Positions 20,916-32,307 of a DNA stretch of 64,000 nucleotides are shown here, in pieces (the first letter of the stretch is position 1; the number at the start of each line of letters is the position of its first letter). The notes beneath the pieces were generated by a model, which had not been told where the DNA came from, did no database searches, and was given only the letters and a program-made list of their open reading frames with translations. The DNA comes from Bipolaris cookei (taxonomy: Eukaryota; Ascomycota; Dothideomycetes; Pleosporales; Pleosporaceae): contig NRSV01000029.1 of assembly GCA_002286855.1 (NCBI GenBank), positions 124,832 to 188,831 on the forward strand. The letters run 5' to 3'. The position numbers were made by a program, and so were the translations under genes.

Positions 20916-23900
20916 ATGGAAGCGGACTGGGACGAGGTACCATGTTATTCACTGTCAAAGCGCATCATCATCACTGATAGACAGCCCGACAGCTAGCAAT
21001 TGTTCAATTGCCGCCCCCAGGACCTCATCTTCCTGCCGTGCCCATATCAACATTCGCTTTTGACACGACCCAAGAATTGCTGTGGACAGGTAACAACCAT
21101 GTGAGTATGTTCGCACTCGGCCAGCCTGGAGCGCATTGCAGCTGACACTGCCTAGGGACGGGTCACGTCATTTTACGGACCTCACCTCGAACGATATACC
21201 TCTTACCGCGGACACGCGCCTTCCGATGGCCCTGTTAAGCAATTTCTCTTCACCGACAAGGGCATCCTCTCCGTCTCCCAGCAAAGCGTTCATTACTCTC
21301 ACCGACGCGGCCTCACACATTGGCATCTGACGTATGTTTATGCAAGCACGATAATGGGCGGCAGCTAATCGCCAGCGTACAGAAGCCCCGACTTCAAGGA
21401 TCTGAGGTGCATGAATTTTACCTCCAAGGGCACGCGCGAGATCCTTGTCGCAGGATGTCAGGAGCACATGTTCAAGGTAGACGTGGACAAGGGCGTCATT
21501 ACGGATACTGTACGTTCTGGTTCATGCCCTAAATGTACGCGGCTGACCTATGCAGCTGCCAGCTGAAGCTCAGTATACAATCATGAAGCGCGCCGGCCAG
21601 TACCTCTGCGCTGCGACCAAGAATGGCGGGATTCACATCATCGATTCCAACTCGCTATCAGTCATCAAGGTTTTCGAGGGTCACACAAGCAGCATCAGTG
21701 ATATGGACGCAAAGGGGGATTTTCTCGCAACATGTGGCTGGTCGCCTAGGCAGCAATTCGCCTTTATGCTCGATCCCTTTACGAACGTCTTTTCACTCAA
21801 AACGCTGAAGCAACTGCCTCCGATTCCTTTCCACACAGGCGCAGCCTTTGTCCGAATGCATCCTCGCATGTCGACTACAGCATTTATCGCATCGCAAAAT
21901 GGCCAGATGCAGGTTATCGACCTAATGAACCCAGACTCGGCAAATCTTCGCCAGCTCAATCTCTATGAATCCTATCTGACTGGCTTTGAGATGGCCCCAT
22001 CAGGCGAGGCTATTGCATTGGCAGACTCCAATTCTCATGTCCATCTATGGGGTTCCCCGGCCAAGGTTCATTTTCCAGAATACAGCAACCCAACAGAGAC
22101 TGCGGACCATAATGTCCCACCGCCTCCAGCCATGGATTGGAACCCGGACACGTAAGTAGATTCGACGGGGGGGTTATTGCTTTACTGACAAAATCATTAG
22201 GCCATTGAATACCGTGGGTATGCCCTACTACAAAGAACAACTTCTCTCAAGCTGGCCTAGTCATCTGGTATTCGAAGTCGGTTCTCCTGCCCCGAAGATT
22301 GATAGCGTAATCCTTAACAACATGACACGTGCTGAAATTGGTTTCTTTGCGAAAAATCCCAAAATCAAACGTAGGAACCAGGCCGAGGCGACTCGACATG
22401 CAGACAAAGTGAGCGAATCGTTATCGGCACCCAAGTTTTTGAGCGAAAAGATGCGCGCCTCGCAGTCCTTGACGGAAATCGACTCGAAATCATCAGACAC
22501 AATGGAGAAACTGACTGACCTACACCTTGATGACGTTACTAGACGAGATGTTCCTGCAATGTACGGAAACGTGGAGATCAAATACAGCAAGTTCGGTGTA
22601 GACGACTTTGACTTCGCGTACGTCGTAACACCTACGCTTACTTATTCCTCATCTGACTCGGATCCAGGTACTACAATCAAACGTCTTATTCGGGTTTGGA
22701 AACGCACATTACAAATTCCTACGCCAACTCACTCTTGCAGCTTCTCCGCTTTACACCGTTGATTCGCAACCTGGCGCTGCAGCACACTGCGTCGCCATGT
22801 CTTTTCGAGTCGTGTCTTCTTTGCGAGTTGGGCTTCCTGATAGACATGCTCGAGAAAGCTTCAGGATTAAATTGCCAGGCTTCTAACTTTTTGAAGACAT
22901 TCAGTGGACTCTCAAACACAGTGTCACTGAATCTGCTAGAAGAGTTTGCCCCAAATGTGGCGCTCACAAACATGATTCAAAACTTGAACCGATTCTTGCT
23001 TGAGAAAATATCAGACGAGTTTAGACAGATGCTACCCAGTCAGCCCGGCCCATCGGCCATGGACCAAGTCTTGGAGACACAGGCCAGGGCAAGCATGCGG
23101 TGTGCCCAATGCACCAACGAGACCATTCGCGGAGGTAAGAACTTTGTCAATGAACTCGTGTACCCGGCAAAACACGTCATGAAGAACACGCGCATACCAC
23201 GCCCTACATTCTCGCAAATTCTAAAAGCTAGCGTCGAACGACAAGATCAGACTAGAGGTTGGTGTACAAAATGTAATCGCTACCAGCAAATGATACAGAG
23301 GAAGACTATACAGTCTGTTCCTGGCGTACTCATGCTGAATGCGGCTATTCAGAGCCACGACGCTAAGCTGTTATGGTCGATACCGAATTGGTTGCCGCAA
23401 GAGATTGGGATCATAGTAGATCAGGGCCAGTTCTTCTGTTTTGAAGGCCAGGACTTGAAGCTTCATCTGCAACGTGGAGTACATCAGATCATGGTGTATG
23501 AGCTCGTTGGTGTAGTCGCCGATATCAACAGTGGAGAGCATCAAAAACCACACTTGGTGGCGACCATCAACACAGCGCCGTCATCACGGGAAGATGATCC
23601 AGAAGATAGGTGGCATCTGTTCAACGATTTCTTAGTACGACCAATACCAAAGGAAGAGGCTTTGCGGTTCGAACCAAGCTGGAAGCTACCGTCTGTCTTG
23701 ACGTTCCAACTCAAGTCTGCTCGTAACAAGATTGACGACTCATGGAAAGACACCCTGGACACGTCGATACTGTATAGGTGGTGGTCATCAAATCCAACCC
23801 CTCCAGAGACCAAGTTCAAACTTCTTGATCACTCGACAGAAGCACCTCGCCCTGGCTATCCGGTCGCCATTGACGCCGAGTTTATCCGCCTTCAAGCCGA

Positions 23901-24636
23901 GGAGATTGAGATGAAGGCCGATGGCACACGACAAACTATCCGTCCCGATCGCAAAGGACTTGCTCGCGTTTCTGTTTGTCGTGGTGAAGGCGAACATGCA
24001 GGTCTTCCCTTTATCGATGACTACATCGCCGTGACCGAGCAAGTCGTAGACTATCTCACCGAATGGTCTGGCATTTCTCCGGGCGACCTCAACCGCGAAA
24101 CCTCGCCTCACGCACCAGTGTCACTGAAGCACGCCTACAAGAAACTCTGGCTCCTGCTCAATCTCGGGTGCGTCTTCGTCGGCCACTCCCTCGCCAACGA
24201 CTTCCGCACAATCAACATCCACGTGCCCAAAAGCCAAGTCGTCGACACGAGCAACCTCTGGTTCAAACCAGACTTTAAACGCAAACTCAACCTCAAATTC
24301 CTCGCCTGGTGCGTCCTCAAAGAAAGTATCCAGGAGAATACGCATGATTCCATTGAAGATGCCACCACGGCTCTCAAGCTCTGGCGCAAATGGCAGGAAT
24401 TCGATGATGCGGGCGTCCTAGAGCAAATTCTCAATGATGTTTATGCCAAGGGTAGTCTTGTTGGCTTTAAGGCTCCTGGGAGTGGGGGCAAGGCGGTGGG
24501 GAGTACGGGGGTGGGTGCTAGGGCCCCACCTGCTACTGCTGGTGCGGGAAATGAGGTGCCTGAACCGCTGACTACGCCGAAGAAGGGGGGGAGCCAGTTT
24601 GGGAGTGTGGGGTTTAGGAGTCCGTTGAGGAGGTGA
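20916..24636 (+). CDS. PAN2: PAN2, catalytic subunit of the PAN2-PAN3 poly(A) deadenylase
   Basis: Seven exons splice in frame: 20916-20936, 20981-21100, 21156-21331, 21383-21509, 21556-22151, 22201-22617 and 22668-24636, giving about 1141 residues, the usual length. The N-terminal WD40 propeller includes YSHRRGLTHWHLT and HIIDSNSLSVIKVFEGHTSS. A linker follows, then an inactive ubiquitin-hydrolase-like domain (ETHITNSYANSLLQLLRF, then a CAQC...CTKC zinc pair). A DEDDh RNase T-type exonuclease has IDAEF (about residue 887), GHSLANDFRTI and HDSIEDA (about residue 1045), so all catalytic residues are present. It shortens mRNA poly(A) tails in the cytoplasm with PAN3. Exon 1 is only seven codons, and its exact donor could instead be GTTATT at 20944 with a CAG acceptor at 20984. 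The Gly-rich tail ends GSVGFRSPLRR. Confidence 0.95.
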
Positions 24637-25710
24637 GGTAGGATGATGTGGTTGGAAGCGGGGTGTGGGTAAGGGTATTATTTAGTGGGTAGAAAATATT
24701 ATATACTTTTTTTCTTTGGTTGCTTTAGAGATTTGTGCGATGCTATTGTTTTTTTCTTTTTAACTATGTTCTTTTGGGACTGGATGGGGGTGTATGCATG
24801 ATTAGATTTTGGGGACCTTTGATCGACTGAATTTGTTTTGCCCCATCGGGTTCTCGTGAAGGATATGGCTAAGCTTTTTTTCTGAATAGGTGCGAATTGT
24901 TCGAATGGGAATTTTTTATTGAAAATTAAGTTTCTTGTTTTGTGGGCGGGACAGGACGAGGGTGGTTATAATTAATTACTACCTGCTCCGCTCCTCTCCT
25001 CTGTTTCTCTTTCGAGGTACAAGTGTCGAATCGCCGTTTAACACTCGATACAGTGCTTTTTGTAAATTATACGTCCGCTTGTACATGCGATTTTGCGATT
25101 AGCGTTTGAAGGAAGTATTAGGGTTGAGGGGTGGGTAGGGAGAAGATAATGGGGTTGGGGTTATGATGGTTGGTTAGTGGTGGTGTTGCTAAGGAGAGAG
25201 GTTGGGTGAGAGAGGAGGTGAGTAGGCTTGGGGTAAGGGGAGGGGGTGCGGTGTTGGGGAGAGTGTGTGGTGGTGAGATAGGAGGGGTTGAAGGGGGAAT
25301 AGGTAAAGGATATGCTGGTGTGAGGATTACCTCGGACTTTCTTCCTGCCATCTAGAATCCCTTTCTACAGCAAGTAGTTTAGTCTGAAGCTTTCTATTTC
25401 TGTTCAATGCCCCTTTTCTTCAAATACCTTTGTGCGTCTAGTTCTGTATAATGTGCACTTTTTGGTCTGATATCTGTTGACCTAGTCGGTTGGAGATGTT
25501 GAACATTACTAGATCACTTGTCTGGGTCTCGTTGTAGGAACCACTTTGCTTAAACTGACTACCTCCATCACCACCCATTATCACATCATTATTGCCGCTA
25601 TTATACACACTATTCAAACTCTACATACAACTGCACCTTTCCTTCCCATTCTCATTCTCATACTCCTTCCTCTTTTAAAGTATTCTCTCAGAAATTGTGT
25701 CTTTGTGTCT
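24637..25710. other. Intergenic, convergent 3' ends, strand-skewed low complexity
   Basis: This separates the 3' ends of PAN2 and the secreted-protein gene. 25120-25320 is strongly G/T-rich on the plus strand (many GGGGTTG, GGTGGTG words). 25590-25680 is pyrimidine-rich. The frames there come from composition bias and are not supported as genes. Confidence 0.5.
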
Positions 25711-26509
25711 CTAGCAGTTACGGTAAAATTGAAGGTGTGCAAGTCCATTCTCAAAAGTATCACATGGAGGTGTAACTTTGCTCCACTTAAGACCGAGCTT
25801 GTAATCGCCTATAACAAACATTAGCTGCAGGGTTTCCGACCAACTTGATAAATGCGCCAAAAAAGTGCAATTAAACCTGGAACATCAAGCTTACCTTTGG
25901 GAAGCGTGAAGTATGCATGTTGACCTCCATGTTGTGTCATGCATTCGTCTGGACCTCCGCATTTGAAGTTATCCAGAGGACTTGTTCCGCTCGTCTCTCC
26001 CACCCATCTGTCATCGATATATACGTCAAAGTGCTCGCATCTACCGCGAGAATCGGCTATTAACAGGATACCATCTTCAGACGCCTTGTAAGGCATGCTT
26101 TTAATTTCTGAATCTTCACGCTTGCCCATGGTTCGCCTCACTATAAATTCAGACCAGGGCTGAATGATTTGTCCGGTGCATGGCTTCTCCGTCAACTGGC
26201 GGATGGGGTCAAGGACAGGTGGTGGTGGCGCGACGGGAGGTGGTCCCAGGTGCGAAGGTCGTTCGTGATTGAACATTGCGCCATCACTGCATGTGCAGCC
26301 ACACATTTCTGGGGTGGGATCTGAGCAGGTTATAGTTGGGACTTGGCCTGAGAGCTAGTGTTAGCTTTGAAGGTTTGGCCAGATAGCAACGTTGACTCGC
26401 CGTTTGAGCATGTCATTCCTGGCATGCTGCCGAAAAGCGTATCGGCACCAAATTGGGCCGTTGCGAGACTGCAGAGAAGTAGAGTTGCAAATGATGTGGT
26501 AGCGCGCAT
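25711..26509 (-). CDS. Small secreted cysteine-rich protein (copy 1, intact)
   Basis: Start at 26509 (MRATTSFATLLLCSLATAQ, a clear signal peptide). The large exon runs from about 26347 to 25895. An 86-bp intron with donor GTAAGC and acceptor TTATAG follows, and the last exon is 25808-25711, ending FYRNC-stop. The first intron is less certain: donor at 26448 and acceptor at 26348 keep frame and give about 203 residues. The mature part has TCSDPTPEMCGCTC, a proline run, GILLIADSRG..FDVYIDD, a CGGPDEC pair, QHGGQHAYF and WSKVTPPC. The single-domain beta-rich look and paired Cys suggest an extracellular protein. I do not know the family or function. Paralogous remnants lie at 27850-28449 and 30797-30842. 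Confidence 0.75.
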
Positions 26510-27849
26510 ATTGTTGATTTTGGGAGGAAGTGTAATATAGAAGGTGTTTGAAGTAGCTGATGAAGGTTAAAGTGGATGATGGTAGCAAATCTTGAGCAGA
26601 AAGCCTTTCCCTTATACCTTCAGATTTCCTTCGATATCCAATATACTCTCGTGCGTTTTGCAGCTATGGTACGGTACTAGCTAGCCCAATAGTGTTTTTT
26701 TTCACCCCATGATGTAGCTTAAAAAGTAAACTTGTTGAGAGCAGGAGAATGCGGGAGCAAGGATGCATCGTACGGACAGTATCCTTTCGGGACATTTACT
26801 GCAAGTATTATTGGAAGATATTATCTCTACATGGTATACCACATATGTTCTTCGGCTGTACATATTCTCGCCTCTCATAGAGTCTTGTCTGTCCAAACAA
26901 GTTATGCTCCTCACTGACAGAATCAGTACCCAAAATAATCTCACAGACCACTACAAGCCGATATATGCAAAAGCAAAAATATCCATTGTACAACTCGAAA
27001 AAAGTAGGAAAAAAATAGCGCATTACCAAAAACGGGTATCGAGCGATACCAATACTTCACAGACAGTGCAGTATAGCCAAGCTTACTAGACACACATATT
27101 GGTATCATACTGGACCTGTCGGAATCAATTAGGACTCGAACGAGTCCTACTGATAAGCGAAACTGATTGGTTGACACGAGCAGTCGCAGGGACGTCGTTG
27201 TCCCCGCTGCTTACCGGATCGTGCGTCTGCGTCCGTGCGCGCAGGCGCTGTAAATACCGGACACGATAGCACATACAGAGAATCAATCCGCTTCCTCACC
27301 ATGGTATTGCAGCTGCAAGTTGATTCACCCCATGATACCTTTATCGTGCCAACAGGACTCTTCCAAACTGATTAATATACAGATGAAGACAGTGCACTGG
27401 AGATCTTTGCGGGGCTTTTGCTGCAAAAAGTGGTATGTAGTCATTTATGACGCCAATGTGTCAGGTAAAAGAATTCTAATATTTAGAGTGGTAGACTAAC
27501 GCGGAAAGTGTATTGATGGCTTTGGAAAAGAAAACACGGCTAAATTAAAGGGTAGTGACGTGATTGTAGAAGAAGTCTTACAAAAAAGCAGTAAAGATAC
27601 GGAATACATGTAGAGAAATGTCGGGGTTATGGATTGTTTAATGATATATGGGTATCAAAATGTAGTATGCTGTTACAATGATCAGGTTTATGAAAACTCC
27701 TCCTTGTATCTTTTCGAACAAATCTATACATGGTGCTCTATACACGGTTCTGCCTTTGTGCCGGCTATTCAAACTTTACATAAAGTCGTACCGGTTTTTT
27801 TCTTTTTCCTCCCCTTAGCTTGCTTCTCCACCGCTCAATTATGTTCCCT
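26510..27849. other. Spacer between secreted-protein paralogues
   Basis: It holds the promoter of copy 1 and the 3' flank of copy 2; ATTCAAACT.TACAT.. near 27770 matches the same position after copy 1 near 25610. A segment from about 27117 starts TGTCGGAATC, contains the inverted pair AGGACTCG-AA-CGAGTCCT (27132-27149) and a TAAATAC box, and could be an LTR fragment. It is not confirmed. Confidence 0.45.
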
Positions 27850-28449
27850 CTAGCACTGGTTGTACACTTGAGTATTTGCGTACCCAAAGGTATAGCCCTG
27901 ACATTGTTTAGGGAAGTGGTTGTACTGGAACTCACATACGAATACCTCTAGAGGTAATGTCAGCCACGAAAACATGTATTTTCCATAGTGATCGGACCAG
28001 AAATGCGATCCAAAATGGGCCTTCCTGTGGCTTACCTTTGGGCAGGATAAAATAAGCATGCGCGCCGCCATGTTTTTCTATGCACTCATTTGGCGGTCAG
28101 CAGTCAAAACCATCTAAAGGGCCCTTCCCGATCGTTACTCTAATATACCTTCCGTTAATCGATACGCTAAACGCCTCACATGTGAAATCAGAATCGGCAA
28201 CCAGAATAATACTGCCTTGGGAAGTAGTGACGGCTCCCTTATCTATCTACTCTTTTGAATCCACGGTATGACCAAGGGTGCGTCTCGTATTTTCTTCAGG
28301 TTTGAGCGATATTTCCCAAACATGGTTTCCCTTTGAGTTCCTGCATTGGACCAGGGAAGAGTTTGAAAGATTCCTAGACTGACGATGCTAGGGGCGAAGG
28401 CAGCTCGTAGTTGAGAACGGGTCCTCGGCTGAATTGGGCAGTTGCGATA
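27850..28449 (-). pseudogene. Small secreted protein paralogue (copy 2, broken)
   Basis: The minus strand aligns with copy 1 along its length. GSIILVADSDFTCEAFSVSING matches GILLIADSRGRCEHFDVYIDD; GGAHAYFILPKG sits before a GTAAGC donor in both; the last exon ends YNQC-stop where copy 1 ends YRNC-stop. Stops are present (TAG before IDKGA, TGA after GFDC, TGA after GNIAQ). The 5' side reaches IATAQF, the end of the signal peptide, then is cut at 28449/28450 by a transposon. The missing signal-peptide bases (ICG) continue on the far side at 29145-29156, and a second transposon starts at 29179. Confidence 0.7.
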
Positions 28450-29144
28450 ACGTACCTCACGGGCGAGTCGCCCACTTTTGCCAAGACCATACCAAACTAC
28501 CCTTCCTGCACCAATGCCTCAACAACAGAGCCAAAGTAACGCGTTAAACGAGCCTCAAGTATAGCTTGCGCTCTTAGCTCTTCCACAAGACCCTAAACTC
28601 TCAGTACGACGCGCTGCAGCTATCTACAACGTGCCACGAACAACCCTACGCGATAGACGTGCTGGACGACCTTCACGCGCTGATACTATGGCCAACTCAC
28701 AGAATTTGACCAACGCCGAGGAGAATGTGATTGTTGAGTACGTACTTGAGATTGGCGAGCGTGGATACCCCCCTCAGCTATTAGATGTAGCCAATATGGT
28801 CAATTCCTTGCGAGAAGAGCGCGGTTTAGGCCCTGTTGGCTCAAACTGGGCCAGTACGTTTGTTTCGCGCCAGCCAGAGTTTAAAGTGAAGTTTTGTCGC
28901 AAGTACGACTACAAGAGAGCCCTCTGCGAGGATTCTGGGGTTATACAGGGCTGGTTCAGTCTTGTAGCCAACATCAAAGCCAAGTACGGCATCCAGGACG
29001 ACGACACGTACAACTTTGACGAGATAGGCTTCAAGAATGATGTAGAAGTAGTATCTGAGTAATATTACAACGCGTTACACCCTAGATAGACGCAGAGTGT
29101 GGTGTGGTCTTGGCAAAAGTGGGCGGCTCGCCCATGAGGTACGT
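28450..29144 (+). mobile_element. Deletion-derived pogo/Fot1-like element (695 bp)
   Basis: TA flanks at 28448-28449 and 29145-29146. TIRs start ACGTACCTCA and include GGGCGAG.CGCCCACTTTTGCC. The ORF at 28631-29062 keeps the DNA-binding half of the transposase up to YNFDEIGF and then jumps to a short tail EVVSE-stop, so the second and third catalytic Asp and the zinc knuckle are gone. It is non-autonomous. It interrupts the signal-peptide codons of the copy 2 pseudogene. Confidence 0.85.
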
Positions 29145-29178
29145 TACCGCATATTACTATTGTTATTGTTCCATTATA

Positions 29179-30277
29179 ACGTAAAAGACCACTGAGCCGG
29201 ACAGATCACTGAGCCGGACACTTTTTCTTGGCATCGCGAACATCACTTCTCAAGTAACATGCCCCAACCTCGTGAAGATTTATTAACTCAGCGACAAGGT
29301 AGAATCACTCTTGCTACTCAGGCTTATCCTACGGGCCAGTTTAAGACTATACGACGCGCTGCTGCTGCCTATAATATACCTTTTCAGCGGCTTTCTGATC
29401 GGCTGAAGAAAATCACATTTCGGCCCCAAGCATCCCTAAACCGCCATAAGCTTACTATAACTGAAGAGCAAACAATCGTACGATATATCCTTGACCTATA
29501 CTCACGGGTATTTGCTCCCCAACTGTGCGAAGTAGCAGATATGGCAGAGAAACTACTGCGCATACGAGATGGCCAACTTTTAGGCAAGAACTGGGCAAAG
29601 CGATTTATATCGCGTTTGGACAAGCTTAAAACAGCTTTCAATCGAGCAAAAGACCGCCAGAGAATACAGCAGGAAGATCCAGAGGTTACTAATGCCTAGT
29701 TTGAGTCCGTACGAGAGACAATTGAGAAGTATGGGGTTCATTCAGATGACATCCACAACTTTGACGAAACTGGCTTTTAGATGAGCGTAATTGGTTCAAT
29801 GAAGGTAGTCACAGACGTAGAGCGTCGTACGAGGCCTACTCTTACGCAGCCAGGCAATCGTGAGTGGGTTACAGTCATTCAGAGTATCTGCGCTGCAGGA
29901 TACGCTACCCCGCCATTCATTATCTACAAAGGACGCGTCCACATCTCTGCTTGGTACGAAGAAGCAGGTATATCGTACGATTGTCTGCTCTTCAGTTATA
30001 GTAAGCTTGCGGCAGTTTGGGGTTACTTGAGGCCGAAATGTGATTTTCTTCAGCCGATCAGAAAGCCGCTGAAAAGGTATATTATAGGCAGCAGCAGCGC
30101 GTCGTATAGTCTTAAACTGGCCCGTAGGATAAGCCTGAGTAGCAAGAGTGATTCTACCTTGTCGCTGAGTTAATAAATCTTCACGAGGTTGGGGCATGTT
30201 ACTTGAGAAGTGATGTTCGCGATGCCAAGAAAAAGTGTCCGGCTCAGTGATCTGTCCGGCTCAGTGGTCTTTTACGT
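29179..30277 (+). mobile_element. Foldback-type pogo/Fot1-like element with 308-bp inverted arms
   Basis: TA flanks at 29177-29178 and 30278-30279. The ends begin ACGTAAAAGACC and carry ACTGAGCCGGACA twice in tandem. 29179-29486 is inverted at 29970-30277, so both ends encode the same first about 76 transposase residues (MPQPREDLLTQRQ...) from ATGs 80 bp inside each end. The unique centre continues the left copy through the first-Asp motif NFDETGF, with a stop right after it, and ends at ISAWYEEAG before the inverted arm. The second and third catalytic residues are missing, so it is non-autonomous. Only 34 bp separate it from the 28450-29144 element. Confidence 0.85.
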
Positions 30278-30279
30278 TA

Positions 30280-30718
30280 GTCTATATGCAGCTCGGGTCT
30301 ATGTAAGACTTTGGCGCAGCCGCCGTTCAATATTGTTCCCTCTCCTTTCTTGTTTAATGGTTGCGCATCTACTATGGTGCGTTGGTTTGTGCACGACTGT
30401 AAGAGGAGAGAGACCCTAAAATCGATGACCTTCTGCCTCTTCTTAAAACCTTCTTCGTGACCTTGCCCCCTACTATCCTAACTGCGTACTCTGAAAACCT
30501 GAAAAACCTCGTAGGGAGAAAAGGTTTATCGAAGCTTGAACGTAGAATAGTGTAGTAGCACCTTATAGCGTATTTTCGTCTTGGCAGTGTTTTTGTGTGG
30601 GCTCGGATATACTACGGCGGCTAGCGTTAAGGTGCGGGAGTTCGGTGGAGTTTTTTCTGAAGATTCGTTGAGGTAGGGTATGAGCCGTTTGGATGGTTGG
30701 TAGCCATAAGATGGCGGT
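30280..30718. other. Spacer, no supported gene
   Basis: Flank of the foldback element up to the tRNA-like gene. No coding signal. Confidence 0.45.
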
Positions 30719-30794
30719 GAGGGGGGGAGGGTTCGAACCTCCAACTTCTGCGAACGGAGGTATTCCAGGCGCTTTACCACTGCGCCATCCCCCC
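30719..30794 (-). tRNA. tRNA or tRNA-like gene, isotype unresolved
   Basis: The minus strand has an A-box TGGCGCAGTGG inside a D-arm (GCGC...GCGC) and a perfect T-arm, GGAGG-TTCGAAC-CCTCC, that includes the B-box. The ends GGGGGGA/CCCCCTC pair mostly. Between D- and T-arms are about 26 nt (CTGGAATACC...AGAAGTT), three more than expected, and I cannot draw a clean 5-bp anticodon stem. It may be intron-bearing or degenerate, so no anticodon is assigned. Confidence 0.45.
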
Positions 30795-30796
30795 TA

Positions 30797-30842
30797 CGAT
30801 ACCGCATAGAAGAAGAGTTGAAAGGGGTGTTGAAGCGTGCAT
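30797..30842 (-). pseudogene. 5' remnant of a third small secreted protein paralogue
   Basis: The minus strand reads MHASTPLSTLLLCGIV, in line with MRATTSFATLLLCSLA of copy 1. The preceding about 50 bp of leader also match (CAAACA.CTTCT, then CAAAA.CAACAA.ATG in both). The similarity stops exactly where the tRNA-like gene begins at 30794, so the gene body is absent. Confidence 0.5.
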
Positions 30843-32307
30843 GTTGTTGGTTTTGGAAGGATGGATCAAGCAGAAGATGTTTGCAGCAAAGGATGGAGAA
30901 TAAGGATTTTGTATGAAGCCTTGGAGCTTGTATTATACATAACTTGAGTGATTTTTTTGACTCTAACATGCTCATGTACATTCAGTCGATACGGAGTTGT
31001 TCTACAGAGCTTAATGTTTTTCTTTTGATTCGATGCAATGTAAAAAATAAACTTGTTGAGAATACTGGACCACTGTTTTTCTTTCTTTTCTTCGTCCATA
31101 ATATATTTAACACACATTTCCTAGACACTCCCCTTATTGAAAAAATGATACCAACAATATTGTTCGTGCCATATCCTACCCCAACTTACTCAAGCACCAT
31201 TTCTCACACAGCAAGTTCAACGGTCCGACACTGATGGAGTGAGTTATCCCGGAGAAAGGATTTTGGCCCCCTGTAAAGCGGTAAACCAAAAAGTAAAAAC
31301 TTTATTCTGTGTCTTTTTGAAGAGAAAAGAAACGAAAAGAAATCAAGGGAATCATTTCTGATCGCTGAAAACGGGAAGGACCAGGCAATGCCAATGCTTC
31401 GTAGCAAACACAGGATAGAACAGCCTACGATATGAACTCCGCTGTTATTTCAGATACTTCTGGAACTACTAGATATATGTGGAAAGGGGTTTCTTCGATC
31501 GTGTAGGTTCTCGATCATTGTGTGGAAGATTCGGATGTGATGGAGGACAGGAAGTTGGCTGAGTTTATCGTACGGGAAAGACGTGCCGTGCGTGAGAAAT
31601 AGAGAATAGACTGGAAAACGGCGCTTTTGGCAAAAAAATTGGAGAGAAATAAGTATTGAGCTCCATCTTGAGTATCTTTATAGAACTGAACAGCACATTG
31701 ATTTTGACATTATAGGGCTTTAATCTACAAAAATCGAGAAGTTTTAATTTCTTCCTCCTGTACTTCGGTCTCACTGAACTTGATACGGTGCAATGTATGC
31801 AACCATTTCCCAATGACCAGATGCAAGCCGATACCATGTGGATTGATATATCATCAATTCTATTCACCCAAATTGTTACTAAACGTGATTAGAGTGACGT
31901 CATTTTTTACAGTCGCGTTCTTCTGACGCGTCCAATGATGAATGAATTGTATTTTACCTGTTGCAAAGGTTGATGAATATTGAACGCGGGTCCTAGAGTC
32001 GCGTACGAGTGATGGGGTTGGGCGAATGGGAGATAATTGGCGTCAGTGGTACCTGGCTGGGGTAGTAGGTATTGCCGCAAGCGTACTAGCGCCATATGTC
32101 CAGACGCGCCAAGGACCGTCCACATTATTCTCCCATGGCTTTGTCTATATGCTGCGCATACATCTCTCCGCACCAACACGCCTTCAACGCGTCCCTTGCA
32201 TCCCCCCACGACTCAACCCAGTCACCACCCGTCGCACCACAAATACTGGACGACGGTGACAGCAAGACGGCTTCAAATCGACGCGGCGAACAGCCCAAAC
32301 AGGCAAT
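30843..32307. other. Intergenic, upstream of ISWI
   Basis: 30843-31060 contains leader similarity to the region upstream of copy 1: AAA.AATAAACTTGTTGAGA near 31046 matches AAAAAGTAAACTTGTTGAGA near 26721. The rest shows no supported gene. The last 300 bp form the ISWI promoter and leader. Confidence 0.45.

Noticed and set aside
25118..25355. Pro/Thr-rich minus frame and Gly-rich plus frame
   Set aside because: Product of a G/T-skewed low-complexity tract, not coding.
27117..27330. Possible LTR starting TGTCGGAATC
   Set aside because: No second copy, no matching end or target duplication seen in the window; mentioned only in the spacer entry.
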